Shown in pieces: positions 43,071 to 54,404 of a stretch of 64,000 nucleotides of DNA. The notes beneath the pieces are model-generated. The model searched no databases and was not told where the DNA came from. It saw only the letters and a program-made list of their open reading frames with translations. This DNA comes from an uncultured Prochlorococcus sp. (GTDB lineage: Bacteria > Cyanobacteriota > Cyanobacteriia > PCC-6307 > Cyanobiaceae): NCBI GenBank assembly GCA_902618795.1, contig CACNCF010000002.1, forward strand, positions 62,001-126,000. Reading direction: 5' to 3'. Made by a program: the position numbers and the translations under genes. Each line of letters starts with the position of its first letter. The stretch's first letter is position 1.

Positions 43071-43973
43071 TTATCTATCTCTATTTGTAATAAAGTCAGC
43101 TAAAGATATTAAATTCTTTGCATCTGGACCCCAAGGTTCAATTGCTTTTTTTGCCTTTTCCACTAAATCAAATGCTCTTTTCTTTGACTCTTCCATTCCA
43201 AGTAATTTAGGGTAAGTAGTTTTGTCAGCTAAAAGATCTTTGCCGGCAGTTTTACCAAGCTTTTCACTGCTGGAAGTTAAATCAAGAATATCATCTATTA
43301 TTTGGAAGGCTAAACCAATTCCCTCTGCATATGTCGTCAGAGCTTGTAATAGTTTTTCGTTAGCTCCTGCGATCATCGCGCCAGTTCTAACGCAGGCCTT
43401 CAATAAAGCCCCAGTCTTGTGAAGATGAATATATTCGAGAGTTTCAAGGTCGACTTCTTTGCCTTCGCATTCCAAATCAACAACTTGACCCCCGACTAAG
43501 CCTGGTGCACCAGCAACTAAGGATAATTCGCCAACTACATTTAATAATCTACTTGGATCGACTCCAGGGCTTCTTAAAGAGACCATTTCAAAGGCCCTAG
43601 TTAATAAAGCATCGCCTGCAAGAATAGCTATTGCATCTCCATATACTTTATGATTTGTTGCCCTACCTCTCCTCAAGTCATCATTATCCATGGCGGGCAG
43701 ATCATCATGAATCAAGGACATTGTATGGATCATTTCTATTGCTACAGCAGTAGGAACTGCGAGAGAAGGTTCTCCTCCAGCCAGTGCACAAGATGCTAAA
43801 CATAAAATTGGACGTATTCTTTTCCCTCCAGCTAAGAGGGAATATCTCATTGACTCTCTTAATTTTTCAGGTTTCTCTGGACCCAAGGAAAAATCAAGTG
43901 CTTCTTCTACAACCTTTTTTGTTTTTTTAAGATATTTATCAAAATCAGAAATACTATTTATAACTTCAGTCAT
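43071..43973 (-). CDS. crtE: Geranylgeranyl diphosphate synthase
   Basis: [39 protein letters not shown]. Confidence 0.94.
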   Translation of the reverse strand: MTEVINSISDFDKYLKKTKKVVEEALDFSLGPEKPEKLRESMRYSLLAGGKRIRPILCLASCALAGGEPSLAVPTAVAIEMIHTMSLIHDDLPAMDNDDLRRGRATNHKVYGDAIAILAGDALLTRAFEMVSLRSPGVDPSRLLNVVGELSLVAGAPGLVGGQVVDLECEGKEVDLETLEYIHLHKTGALLKACVRTGAMIAGANEKLLQALTTYAEGIGLAFQIIDDILDLTSSSEKLGKTAGKDLLADKTTYPKLLGMEESKKRAFDLVEKAKKAIEPWGPDAKNLISLADFITNRDR

Positions 43974-44009
43974 TTTATACCTTTAGTAAAAAAAATTTCA
44001 TCTTGGAGT

Positions 44010-44906
44010 CTATGGCAAAAGATCATTAAGAGTTGATGATAAACCAAATTGTTTTTGCCAGCTAAAAATAGTATTTACAAGTAACATTGTTACTGTCATT
44101 GGTCCAACACCTCCTGGGACAGGTGTGTAAGCAAATACTTTAGAAATAACATCTTCTAATAATACATCGCCACATAATCTGGTTTGATTTTTATCGGAAC
44201 TTTTTAATCTATGTATTCCAACATCAATAATTACTGCTCCTTCTTTCACAAAACTCGAATCTACAAGATTGGGTTTCCCTGCAGCCGCAATGAGAATGTC
44301 TGCTTCTCTACAAACTTTATTCAAATTTAATGTTTTAGAGTGAGTAATTGTTACTGTGCCATTTAGGTTTAACAACATAAGCGATAGGGGTTTCCCAACA
44401 AGCAAACTTCTTCCTATGACAACAATTTTCTTGCCTTCAATAGTAATATTTTGGGATCTTAATAAATTAATAATTCCTGCTGGTGTGCATGATCTCATGG
44501 CAGGCTCATTTTTTACTAGTTTGCCGATGTTTATCTCATTCAGTCCATCTACATCTTTGCTTGGATTAATATGGCTGATCAGTTTTTGCTCGTCAAACTT
44601 CTTTGGAATGGGAAGTTGTAATAACATTCCATCAATTTCTTTATCAGAATTAAGTTTGATTATTAATTGTTCAACTTCTTTTTGCTCTACACTATCTTTT
44701 AGATGAAAGATAAAGCTTTTTATTCCAATCCTTGAACATGCTTTTTCCTTATTATTAACGTAAACACCACTCGCGGGGTCTTCACCTATTCTTATTACAG
44801 CTAATCCGGGAGCTCTTTTTGCAATTTTTTTATTACTCGAGATATAATTGAATAATCTTTCTTCAATTTCAAGAGATAATTTTTTACCGTCTAATTTTAA
44901 TGACAT
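44010..44906 (-). CDS. folD: Methylenetetrahydrofolate dehydrogenase/cyclohydrolase
   Basis: [70 protein letters not shown]. Confidence 0.96.
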   Translation of the reverse strand: MSLKLDGKKLSLEIEERLFNYISSNKKIAKRAPGLAVIRIGEDPASGVYVNNKEKACSRIGIKSFIFHLKDSVEQKEVEQLIIKLNSDKEIDGMLLQLPIPKKFDEQKLISHINPSKDVDGLNEINIGKLVKNEPAMRSCTPAGIINLLRSQNITIEGKKIVVIGRSLLVGKPLSLMLLNLNGTVTITHSKTLNLNKVCREADILIAAAGKPNLVDSSFVKEGAVIIDVGIHRLKSSDKNQTRLCGDVLLEDVISKVFAYTPVPGGVGPMTVTMLLVNTIFSWQKQFGLSSTLNDLLP

Positions 44907-44980
44907 TTAGAAAAACATCTCCTTTTTACACCTAGCATGCCTATAATTTTAAATTATTCAAATAGATTTATCTATATTCT

Positions 44981-46456
44981 GTGCAAAACATCATAACTAC
45001 CTTAAAGAAATTGTTTTATCTGTGGAGGCGAAGTCAAGTCCCAGTAAAACAACCAATTAAAATTTCAAGAATAGATAATCTCATAATTTTTTTAGTATGC
45101 ATTTTAATTTCAATAATTTCTTCTTATAAACTACTTCTTATCTCGCCTTTAAATATCGCAGATATTTTTTCTTGGTTTTTGACCTTTATTGAAATACTTA
45201 TTAGCTCTGGAGTTTTGATATTAGTTTCAAAAAAAGAGAATCCTACAATTTCCTCAAGACAGATCTTCTTGATCATTACTCTTCTTTTAGCAGTTCAAGT
45301 TACGAAATTAGCCTTAGCTTCAAACATAAGTCCATTATCTATGATAATTCCACCTGCATTAATAATATCTCAAGGAATGGGAACCATAACAGCTTTAGCT
45401 TGGGTATCAATAGCGAGTCTTATTTGGCCTGACCCAGAAATTGTTATCAATAATAATTTATTTTTTATTTTATTAGTTTGTGCTTCGATAGTATCTCTTC
45501 TTGGAGGAAGAATAAGAAGTAGAGCTCAGTTACTTCAACTATCAATTTTTGTACCCATAGGATCTTTCTTGAGTCAATGGATTTTGATTGGTAAAGATAA
45601 AATATCTCTTATTAATAATAAGCAAGATTTTGGTTTAGCTAACGGGGATATTTTTTCTGATTCCTTGCTATTGGCTATAGCTATGCTTTTTACAATTTTA
45701 TTTATTCCTATTTTTGAATCGATATTTGGATTATTAACTAAAGCAAGATTGCTCGAATTGGCTGATAAGGAGAAGCCTCTTATTAGAAGATTGTCTTTAG
45801 AAGCTCCTGGTACTTTTGAACATACCTTACTTATATGTGGTTTAGCAGAGGAGGCAACAAGAATGATCGGTGGTGATATTGATCTTATTAAAACTGGGGC
45901 GTTATATCATGATGTTGGCAAATTACATGCACCCAATTGGTTTATTGAAAATCAGGATGGTTCAAAAAATCCGCATGACGAATTAGATGATCCGGTTAAA
46001 AGTGCAGAAGTATTACAAGCTCATGTTGATGAAGGATTGAAATTTGCAAGAAAAAATAGACTACCTAAGCTGATAGCTAATTTTATTCCAGAACATCAAG
46101 GTACCCTTAAAATGGGATATTTTTTTCAAAAAGCTAAAGAAAAAAAACTCGATATTAATGAATATTATTTTAGATACAAAGGCCCTATTCCTCAGTCCAA
46201 AGAAACAGCTATTTTGATGCTTGCCGACGGATGTGAAGCAGCACTAAGAGCTATGAATATTAATGCATCTGATAAAGAAGCTTTGAAAACAATTTCTAAT
46301 ATTATCTACTCTCGTAAAAAAGATGGGCAATTAGATGATAGCAATTTATCCAAAGGAGAAATTTTTCTAATAAAAAGGGCATTCTTGAATGTGTGGAAAA
46401 GAATTAGACACAGAAGAATTCAGTATCCAACTGGCAAGAATAATACTTTTTCTTAA
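44981..46456 (+). CDS. Multi-TM HD-domain phosphohydrolase, PgpH-like (c-di-AMP phosphodiesterase family)
   Basis: Polytopic N-terminus then RLSLEAPGTFEHTLLICGLAEEA, YHDVGKL, NPHDELDDPVKSAEVLQAHVDEGL, PEHQGT, FRYKGPIPQSKETAILMLADGCEAALR; GTG start. Confidence 0.9.
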   Translation: MQNIITTLKKLFYLWRRSQVPVKQPIKISRIDNLIIFLVCILISIISSYKLLLISPLNIADIFSWFLTFIEILISSGVLILVSKKENPTISSRQIFLIITLLLAVQVTKLALASNISPLSMIIPPALIISQGMGTITALAWVSIASLIWPDPEIVINNNLFFILLVCASIVSLLGGRIRSRAQLLQLSIFVPIGSFLSQWILIGKDKISLINNKQDFGLANGDIFSDSLLLAIAMLFTILFIPIFESIFGLLTKARLLELADKEKPLIRRLSLEAPGTFEHTLLICGLAEEATRMIGGDIDLIKTGALYHDVGKLHAPNWFIENQDGSKNPHDELDDPVKSAEVLQAHVDEGLKFARKNRLPKLIANFIPEHQGTLKMGYFFQKAKEKKLDINEYYFRYKGPIPQSKETAILMLADGCEAALRAMNINASDKEALKTISNIIYSRKKDGQLDDSNLSKGEIFLIKRAFLNVWKRIRHRRIQYPTGKNNTFS

Positions 46457-46466
46457 TTTTTAAATT

Positions 46467-46859
46467 TTATAACCTAATACTTCTTCGATGTTTTGGATTA
46501 CACCAATAAAGAAGAGCTAGCGTACTTAATAATGTTGTTAAAAGAGTAAATCCACCAACTCCATAAATGTCTTGAAGAGTTATGAGCCTTACAACTGAAT
46601 AAGGACCCATACCAGAGATTACCATTGATAAAGATACCAGAGTTAAAGTTACTCCCCATTTTCTCTCTGCTAAAAGAGCTGCTGAAGAAACTATTCCAAC
46701 AATTGCAGCAGGCCATCCAAGACTTATTGCAAGAGTTATATTCGCAACTTTTAGTGGAGGTCCATAACTTATTATTAATGCGATTATTGGAAGTGCAATT
46801 ATGTTGCCGATTAAGCCAACCCATGAAAGTGCCCAATATCCAAGTACCCTTTCTCTCAT
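46467..46859 (-). CDS. Conserved hypothetical membrane protein
   Basis: 130 aa with about four hydrophobic segments and membrane-protein composition (MRERVLGYWALSWVGLIGNIIALPIIALIISYGPP). Confidence 0.75.
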   Translation of the reverse strand: MRERVLGYWALSWVGLIGNIIALPIIALIISYGPPLKVANITLAISLGWPAAIVGIVSSAALLAERKWGVTLTLVSLSMVISGMGPYSVVRLITLQDIYGVGGFTLLTTLLSTLALLYWCNPKHRRSIRL

Positions 46860-46942
46860 TATTTACTGCATTAACTATCATTTAAATCTACATTATTGAG
46901 AAGCTATTTTTTAATGCTACTTAATAATCCTATGAAAATAAT

Positions 46943-48583
46943 TTAATTTGCAGGATTAGATAGAAATTTATTATCAGAATTCTCTAAATTATCAAATTGT
47001 GGATGAATTGAATTTTTTTTCTCAGAAAATACAAGTCTATTTAAAGCATTAACGTAAGCATTCGCTGCAGCAACTACAACGTCAGTGTCAGCAGAATGAC
47101 CAGAATATATTTTATTATCCCTTCTTATTCTTATTGTCACTTCGCCCAAAGCATCAATTCCCTCTGTTACCGATTTAACAGAAAATTCAATTAATTCATT
47201 AGGAACTTTAGCTAATTTATTTAAAGCCTCGCATACAGCATCAACTGGACCAGTCCCTATTGATACAGCAGTATCCTCACTATTATCTTCTGTGTTTAGA
47301 AGCGAAATGGTTGCAGTTGGTTTAGAGGCGTTACCACAACTTACTTGTACAAGACTTAATTGGAATTTAGCTTCTGGTAGCTGAACTTGTTCACTAACAA
47401 TTGCTTCTAAGTCCCTATCAGTAATTTCTCTTTTCCTATCAGCTAAATCCTTAAAACGAGCAAAAGCATCATTTAGGTCTTCTCGGCTTAAGTCATAGCC
47501 CATTTCTTCTAATCTTGCTCTTACCGCACTCCTTCCACTCAGTTTACCTAAAGATATTTTGTTGTCACTCAAACCAACAGTTTTTGCATCGATAATTTCG
47601 TAAGTTAGTCTATTTTTTAAAACCCCATCCTGATGAATGCCTGACTCATGAGCAAAAGCGTTAGCTCCGACAATTGCTTTATTAGGTTGTACAGTCATTC
47701 CAGTTAGGTTAGAAACAAGTCTAGAGGTTTTTGTTATTTCTTCTGTTCTTATAGCCGTAAGAGGAGTTGGTGAATCTGGATTTCTTTTGAAAAAACTATT
47801 AAAAAAACTTTTCCTAACATGAAGTGCCATTACTAATTCTTCTAGAGAGGCATTCCCGGCTCTTTCTCCAATACCATTAATAGTACATTCTAATTGTCTT
47901 GCTCCATTTTTTGCTGCCTCAAGAAAATTGGCTACTGCTAATCCCAAATCATTATGACCATGTACCGAGATTACTGCCTCATCAATATTTGGGACATTTT
48001 TATTTATATCGGCAATTAGGTTGCCAAATTCACTAGGAGTTGTAAACCCGACAGTATCAGGGATATTTATTGTTGTCGCTCCTGCAGTAATTGCTAGTTG
48101 AATAACTTCGTATAAAAATTCAGGATCACTCCTTGAGGCATCTTCACAAGAAAACTCAATGTCATCTATTAAGGATTTCGCATAATTAACCATTTCTGGA
48201 ACTATTTGAAGAACTTCTTTTCTGGATTTTTTTAGTTTATGTTTAAGATGAATATCGCTTGTTGCAATAAAAGTATGTATTCTTTTCTTGGGAGCTGGAC
48301 TTACTGCTTCGTAACATGCTTTTATGTCTCCTTTGGAAGCCCTAGCTAAACCACATATTATAGGGCCATTTTCTTTCCCTACGACATTAGCAATTTTATT
48401 AACAGCTTTAAAATCTCCTGGACTTGCGAAAGGGAATCCAGCTTCAATTACATCTACTCCTAATCTTGCTAATTGATGGGCGATAGCAAGCTTTTCTTCA
48501 AGATTTAAACTAGCACCAGGAGATTGCTCTCCATCTCGAAGAGTTGTGTCAAATATCAAAATTCTTCCAGGATCTTTTGACAT
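46943..48583 (-). CDS. leuA: 2-isopropylmalate synthase
   Basis: [60 protein letters not shown]-terminal LeuA allosteric domain. Confidence 0.97.
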   Translation of the reverse strand: MSKDPGRILIFDTTLRDGEQSPGASLNLEEKLAIAHQLARLGVDVIEAGFPFASPGDFKAVNKIANVVGKENGPIICGLARASKGDIKACYEAVSPAPKKRIHTFIATSDIHLKHKLKKSRKEVLQIVPEMVNYAKSLIDDIEFSCEDASRSDPEFLYEVIQLAITAGATTINIPDTVGFTTPSEFGNLIADINKNVPNIDEAVISVHGHNDLGLAVANFLEAAKNGARQLECTINGIGERAGNASLEELVMALHVRKSFFNSFFKRNPDSPTPLTAIRTEEITKTSRLVSNLTGMTVQPNKAIVGANAFAHESGIHQDGVLKNRLTYEIIDAKTVGLSDNKISLGKLSGRSAVRARLEEMGYDLSREDLNDAFARFKDLADRKREITDRDLEAIVSEQVQLPEAKFQLSLVQVSCGNASKPTATISLLNTEDNSEDTAVSIGTGPVDAVCEALNKLAKVPNELIEFSVKSVTEGIDALGEVTIRIRRDNKIYSGHSADTDVVVAAANAYVNALNRLVFSEKKNSIHPQFDNLENSDNKFLSNPAN

Positions 48584-48805
48584 CAGAAAGGATAACCTAG
48601 ACTTATATTAAGCTAATAAAAAAAATTTGACTAGATTTAGTTCAATAAAAATTTGCTGAAAGTTTGTAAGTTAAATAATATTGGTTAAAATTCTGAAAAA
48701 AAAAATAAAATACTTAAATTTTTAAAGTATTGTTTTAGGATTAAAACCTTTTTTTATAAAAAAATTTCGATTTTTTATAGAACTATAGGCATAAATATAA
48801 AAAGT

Positions 48806-50395
48806 ATGAATGGGCAATACTCTAAAAATAATGTTTTTGGCCAGTTAGCGATAGTTTTACATGCTCATCTACCCTATGTAAGAAAAAATGAAAAAAACTC
48901 TTTAGAAGAGGATTGGTTATTTCAGGCGATTCTGGAATGTTATATACCACTACTCCAATCAATAGAATCTTCCAAAAATGAAAATCCTGAGAATACAAAA
49001 CTTACTATTAGTTTGTCTCCAACATTATTATCACTTCTAAATAATAAACAAATTCAAAAAACTTTCCCAAGCTGGATTAAAACTAGGAATGATTTCCTAA
49101 ACGAACTGCCATCAGAAGAAAAAAATGCCTCTCGATTTTTAATGAATAATCTTAATGATAAATACTTATACTGGCAAAATTGTTCTGGAAATTTAATTGA
49201 GAAGTTTAGGGTTTTAAATAACTCTGGAAATTTGGATATTCTTACTTGTGCTGCTACTCACGGATATCTGCCAATTTTAAGGGAGAATCCTGAAACTGTA
49301 AAAGGACAAATCAATACAGCCATTAGGAGCCATGAAAATATTTTTGAAACAAAGCCTTTAGGTATTTGGTTACCTGAATGCGCATATTATGAGGGTTTAG
49401 ATGAAATACTATTTAATTCTGGAATTAGGTATACAATCTTAGACGGACACGGCATTCTAAACTCTACACCAAGGCCTAGGTATGGTGTATATGCTCCAAT
49501 ATGTTCGAAAAAAGGAGTGGCATTTTTCGGGAGAGATAGTGAGTCAACCTTGCCCGTTTGGTCCGCTAAGGATGGGTTCCCGGGCGATAAAGTCTATAGG
49601 GAATTTCATAAAGATTTGGGGTGGGAATTACCTCTCTCAAAGCTCCAAAAGAAGGGTATTTCATCAAAAAGACCTTTGGGTTTAAAGTTTCATAAGATTA
49701 CAGATGAAAACATTTCTTTAGGGGGGAAAGAGTTTTACCTTGAAAATGAAGCCAAAAATAAGGCGGCAGAACATGCTGATGCTTATCTTCTAGCGAGAGC
49801 AAAACAACTAGAAAAATTGAATTTATCCTCATCCTTTAAGCCTTTATTGGTAGCTCCATTTGATGCAGAGTTATTTGGACATTGGTGGTATGAGGGACCT
49901 TTTTTTATTGAAAATATACTAAAGAACTCTAGTAAATATTCAATTAAGCTTACAAATTTAAAAGAATTCTTAGTGCAAAAACCAAATCTTCAGATTTGTG
50001 ATCCATCGCCATCAAGCTGGGGGCAAGGTGGTTATCATAATTACTGGATTAATGATGCAAATGCATGGATCGTTCCAGAAATCACAAAGGCAGGCTCAAC
50101 ATTTGTAGATTTGTGCTTGGAAAATTTTAATAATGATTTATCTCTAAGACTCTTCAAGCAAGCTGCACGAGAATTACTTCTTTCTGAGTCTTCTGATTGG
50201 AGTTTTATTTTAAGAGCCGGAACTACAACTGAACTCGCAAAAGAGAGAATAGAAAGACACTTATTCAGGTTTTGGAAATTGGTTGAAATGATTAAAAATC
50301 GTTCTAATATTAATTTTAAATTTCTTGAAGATATTGAGGAAGAGGATAAAGTCTTCCAAAATATTAATATTGATGATTGGCGAAAAAAAAACTAA
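48806..50395 (+). CDS. Glycoside hydrolase family 57 (1,4-alpha-glucan branching-like)
   Basis: LAIVLHAHLPYVR, WLPECAYYEGLDEIL, PFDAELFGHWWYEGPFFIENIL, DWSFILRAGTTTELA. Confidence 0.9.
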   Translation: MNGQYSKNNVFGQLAIVLHAHLPYVRKNEKNSLEEDWLFQAILECYIPLLQSIESSKNENPENTKLTISLSPTLLSLLNNKQIQKTFPSWIKTRNDFLNELPSEEKNASRFLMNNLNDKYLYWQNCSGNLIEKFRVLNNSGNLDILTCAATHGYLPILRENPETVKGQINTAIRSHENIFETKPLGIWLPECAYYEGLDEILFNSGIRYTILDGHGILNSTPRPRYGVYAPICSKKGVAFFGRDSESTLPVWSAKDGFPGDKVYREFHKDLGWELPLSKLQKKGISSKRPLGLKFHKITDENISLGGKEFYLENEAKNKAAEHADAYLLARAKQLEKLNLSSSFKPLLVAPFDAELFGHWWYEGPFFIENILKNSSKYSIKLTNLKEFLVQKPNLQICDPSPSSWGQGGYHNYWINDANAWIVPEITKAGSTFVDLCLENFNNDLSLRLFKQAARELLLSESSDWSFILRAGTTTELAKERIERHLFRFWKLVEMIKNRSNINFKFLEDIEEEDKVFQNINIDDWRKKN

Positions 50396-51603
50396 TTTAA
50401 CTTGAGCATTCCTAGTTTTACTTTTAGAGGCGAATTTATAAACATCTTACTCATAACGTAAATTAGTTTTGGAAGTGGAAGTGTATTAGTGAGAAAACCT
50501 ACCCATTCATTGGTTGATAATCTAAAGAAATTTGAGAAAAAGCTTCTTAATCTACTTTCGTCAAAACTCATCAATCTTCTTAGACCATATTGGTAAAGTT
50601 TATGCCTTTGTGTTAACTCGTAAGGCCATAGGATTTCCCAACCTTTCGAAGCTAATTCAAGTGAACTTAGTTGAGGTTCTTTTAAAAAGATTGCTAATTT
50701 TTGTGCAAGGAGTGGAGCCCTTCTTAATAAAGATCCAACCATGTATCCTGATGCAGGATGAACCATACTTGCAGCCCCTCCGAAACCAAGTACAAATTGT
50801 TTTTTAAATGGGAGGGGTAAATTCATGGGGAAAAGGCAATTCTCTTCATGAAAAATTTCACTTACCTCAATTCCCTTACTATTAAGTCTTTTATAAAGTC
50901 TTTTTTTAAGATTTTCTTGGGATAATGCAGGATAACTAGCTAATGAAGTTTCTTCTACAAAAAAAGTCTCGTTGCCAAGATCCATAGCATAAAGAAAGGA
51001 AGGAGGTGATAACTTTTCTTCATTGTTTAAATGATTTGGACGAAAATCCATTAGAACAAATTGTTCTTTATTAACAGGTGGTGATGTAAATTTACCTACA
51101 ATTCCGTAAGCAGCTTGTTGAGCGATTTCATTTTGAACTGGTCTTTTTACAAAATTACTTTTATGCCCACTTGCGTCAATAACTAATCTCGCCTTTATTT
51201 TGAGACCTGAAAAACAAATTACCTCAGATAGTTTATTTTTTTCTTTAATGTCTTTTGCTGTTTCATTCAACCATTCAATCCCTTTACATTTTTTTAAAAG
51301 CTCAGTTTGAAAGGCTTCTTGATTTATTAAACCATAATCGTAGTTGTGTTTTGTTGGAGTATCCCCTTTTTTATTTTCCCCATCTCCAAAAAAACTAACT
51401 GTTTTACACCATCTATGAGATAACAAGGACTCTAACCCTAATTCTTCTAATTCAGATGCCCAGATACCATAAGTATTCTCCCATTTTTCATTTGGAGATT
51501 TTGTTGATATTCCCTTAATATTTAGATCCTGCTTGGCTAATTCTGAAGCTAAACATAATGCTGCAGGACCTGAACCTAAAATTAAAATATCAAGTATTTC
51601 CAT
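50392..51603 (-). CDS. crtL: Lycopene cyclase (beta type likely)
   Basis: ILILGSGPAALCLASELA dinucleotide motif, TYGIWASELEELGL, ASGHKSN, FVEETSLA, FGGAASMVHPASGYMVG. Confidence 0.9.
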   Translation of the reverse strand: MEILDILILGSGPAALCLASELAKQDLNIKGISTKSPNEKWENTYGIWASELEELGLESLLSHRWCKTVSFFGDGENKKGDTPTKHNYDYGLINQEAFQTELLKKCKGIEWLNETAKDIKEKNKLSEVICFSGLKIKARLVIDASGHKSNFVKRPVQNEIAQQAAYGIVGKFTSPPVNKEQFVLMDFRPNHLNNEEKLSPPSFLYAMDLGNETFFVEETSLASYPALSQENLKKRLYKRLNSKGIEVSEIFHEENCLFPMNLPLPFKKQFVLGFGGAASMVHPASGYMVGSLLRRAPLLAQKLAIFLKEPQLSSLELASKGWEILWPYELTQRHKLYQYGLRRLMSFDESRLRSFFSNFFRLSTNEWVGFLTNTLPLPKLIYVMSKMFINSPLKVKLGMLKLN

Positions 51604-51627
51604 ATTATTTAGCTAACCACAAGGCTT

Positions 51628-54225
51628 TTAATTTTGTTCAACTGAGCTGGGTTGGTCTTTTTCTTCTATTTGTTCACGAGGTACCAACACCACTTCAGAT
51701 AAATGATCACCGTCATCTAATCTTTGTAATTTTACTCCTGTAGCTGCCCTTGATTGTTGAGAAATTTTATCTGCGTTTGTCCTTACTATTACGCCTTTTT
51801 CGGTCACAAGTAGTAATTCTTCTCCCTCGCCAAGGACCTTCAAACAAACTAGCTGATCATCTTTAATTCTAAATTTTATTGCTCTCAAACCCATTCCTGC
51901 TCTTTTTTGTAATCTAAACTGAGCTACAGGTACTCTCTTTCCTAGTCCAAATGCACTGGCTATTAATACCCATGGGCCATCTGAAGAGTTTTCCTCAACA
52001 TTATCATCAAGATCTTCTGTGAAATCTTCAAATTTAGCCAATTGATCAACCAAATTAGATGTTAAAACATCCATAGAAACTAGATTGTCTCCTTTTCTCA
52101 AGTTCATTGATTTAACCCCTCTTGCTGTTCTACCAAGTGGTCTTAATTCATTGATATCTAGTCTGAAATGAATCGCCATTCCTGTTTTAGATCCAATTAA
52201 AACACTATCACCTTCTTTTGATAATCTGACCCAGGTTAGGGCATCTCCATCCTCAAGATTAATTGCTATTAGTCCATTTGAGCGAATTTTTGAGAAAGCA
52301 GAAAGTGCAGTTCTTTTTATAAAGCCAGCTTTGGTTAGCATTAATAAATAACGATCGTCAACGAAAGAATCCACAGCAACTAGTGAAGTAATTTTTTCTT
52401 CTCTTGGAATTGGGAGAAGTTGAACTGATGGAGTCCCTTTCGCTGTTCTGCTACTCATAGGAACCCTATATGCTGGTAGAGCATAAGCTACTCCTCTATC
52501 ACTGAAAAGCACAAGAGTATCGTGATCGTTGCAGCTTATAAATAATTTCACGTCATCATCTTCTTTGGTTTTCGTGCCAGCTTTACCCCTTGAACCACGA
52601 CTGGTAGATTCAAAATCATTAACAGGCATTCTTTTTAAATAACCTGCTTCAGTTAATAGAACTACAGATCTGTCATTAGCTATGAGATCTATATCATCTA
52701 ATCCGCCACCTAAATCTAGTATTTCTGTTTTCCTAGGAGAAGAGAATCTTTCATCGATTTTATTAAGTTCTTCAAGAATAATTTCAAAAATTCTTTCTTT
52801 ACTATTTAATATTTGCTGATATAGATTAATTTTTCGGGTTAATTCATTATGTTCTCCTTTAATTTTATCTGCTTCTAGTGCTGTTAATCTTCTTAACTGC
52901 ATTTGTAGAATTGCATCTGCCTGTATGGAAGATAATTTATGATCGTTTTGTAATTTTTCTCGAGCTGATATTGAATCTTTCGCTGATCTTATTAGATTTA
53001 TAATTTTATCCATAGCATCTAAGGCCAATAAAAGACCTTTTACAATATGATCTCTTTCTTCTGCCTTTTTTAATAAAAATATTGTTCTTCGCCTTATTGT
53101 TTCAACCCTAAAATCTAGAAAAACGTCTAACATTTTCCTAAGTGAAAGTGTTGTGGGCTCCCCTTTTACTAGAGCAAGGATATTTGCACTAAAGTTATTT
53201 TGTAGAGGTGTTAACTTAAATAAATTATTTAAAACAACTTGTGGGTAAGCATCTCTTTTTAGTTCAATAACAATCCTCATCCCATCTCGATCACTCTCAT
53301 CTCTAATATCAGAAATACCTTCTAATTTTTTTTCATTAACCAAATCAGCAATTCTTTCTATCAATGCAGCTTTATTAGTTTGAAATGGAAGTTCTGTAAT
53401 TATTACTGCATCTTTCTCTGCTCTACCAATGGATTTAATTTGCTCAATATTTGCTACCCCTCTCATGGTTATTGACCCCCTTCCTGTTTTGAATGTTTCT
53501 CTAATACCGTCTCTGCCTAAGATTTGACCACCTGTTGGAAAATCAGGACCCTTAATTATTTCAAAAAGTTCACTATCTTTAATTGAAGGGGTTTTGATCA
53601 TTGATTTAAGACCATTAATTAATTCCCCTAAGTTATGAGGTGGAATATTAGTTGCCATTCCTACTGCTATTCCAGATGATCCATTTAGAAGTAGTTGAGG
53701 GATCCTTGCAGGTAGAACTGTTGGCTCTTGTTGAGAACCGTCAAAATTATCGGCGAAGTCTACAGTTTCAGATTCAATATCCTCTAACAAACTTTCATCC
53801 GTAAGAGACTGTAAACGAGATTCTGTGTATCTCATTGCTGCTGGAGGGTCGTTATCAACAGAACCAAAGTTTCCATGGCCATCTATGAGTGGCATCCTCA
53901 TAGAGAAATCCTGCGCCATTCTTACCAAAGCATCATAAACAGCAGTATCGCCATGAGGGTGGTATTTACCAAGTACTTCTCCTACAACTCTTGCACATTT
54001 TCTGTATGGTCTACCGCTAGTCAAACCAAGTTCATACATTGCATAAAGAATTCTTCTGTGAACAGGTTTTAATCCATCTCTTGCATCTGGCAGAGCACGA
54101 CCAACTATAACGCTCATTGCATACTCAAGGTATGAACGAGACATCTCATTTCTTAGGTCAGTTTGAATAATTCGATCGTTATCTTCGCTTAATCCTGAGT
54201 TATCGGAATCTAAAATATCAGACAT
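51628..54225 (-). CDS. gyrA: DNA gyrase subunit A
   Basis: [62 protein letters not shown]-terminal gyrase repeats. Confidence 0.96.
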   Translation of the reverse strand: MSDILDSDNSGLSEDNDRIIQTDLRNEMSRSYLEYAMSVIVGRALPDARDGLKPVHRRILYAMYELGLTSGRPYRKCARVVGEVLGKYHPHGDTAVYDALVRMAQDFSMRMPLIDGHGNFGSVDNDPPAAMRYTESRLQSLTDESLLEDIESETVDFADNFDGSQQEPTVLPARIPQLLLNGSSGIAVGMATNIPPHNLGELINGLKSMIKTPSIKDSELFEIIKGPDFPTGGQILGRDGIRETFKTGRGSITMRGVANIEQIKSIGRAEKDAVIITELPFQTNKAALIERIADLVNEKKLEGISDIRDESDRDGMRIVIELKRDAYPQVVLNNLFKLTPLQNNFSANILALVKGEPTTLSLRKMLDVFLDFRVETIRRRTIFLLKKAEERDHIVKGLLLALDAMDKIINLIRSAKDSISAREKLQNDHKLSSIQADAILQMQLRRLTALEADKIKGEHNELTRKINLYQQILNSKERIFEIILEELNKIDERFSSPRKTEILDLGGGLDDIDLIANDRSVVLLTEAGYLKRMPVNDFESTSRGSRGKAGTKTKEDDDVKLFISCNDHDTLVLFSDRGVAYALPAYRVPMSSRTAKGTPSVQLLPIPREEKITSLVAVDSFVDDRYLLMLTKAGFIKRTALSAFSKIRSNGLIAINLEDGDALTWVRLSKEGDSVLIGSKTGMAIHFRLDINELRPLGRTARGVKSMNLRKGDNLVSMDVLTSNLVDQLAKFEDFTEDLDDNVEENSSDGPWVLIASAFGLGKRVPVAQFRLQKRAGMGLRAIKFRIKDDQLVCLKVLGEGEELLLVTEKGVIVRTNADKISQQSRAATGVKLQRLDDGDHLSEVVLVPREQIEEKDQPSSVEQN

Positions 54226-54404
54226 ACAAAAATCCTTTCTTTAATAATAATCGCTGATTGTCATAATGAATAAAAAAATAGATTTATTTAATTCCCAAAT
54301 ACTCACATTTACACACAAATCAAAATAAAACCTGTTGTTTTTGAATAAACCTTGGCTTATTACCCCTTTAGTTGTTAATTTAATCAGAATAAAAGAAAAT
54401 TATC

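Noticed and set aside
44356-44706. 116-aa plus-strand ORF opposite folD
   Set aside because: Antisense shadow of a conserved enzyme.
46498-46885. Two extra long ORFs (46498-46881 minus, 46625-46885 plus) overlapping the 130-aa membrane protein
   Set aside because: Asn/Ser/Cys-rich and Leu/Gln-rich compositions typical of out-of-frame readings; only the hydrophobic 46467-46859 frame looks like a protein.
48660-48800. AT-rich hairpins in the leuA/GH57 divergent spacer (AATACTT/AAGTATT and GG..CC with T-run)
   Set aside because: Weak A-T-only or 2-bp G-C stems in a very AT-rich spacer; expected by chance. No leader peptide recognised.
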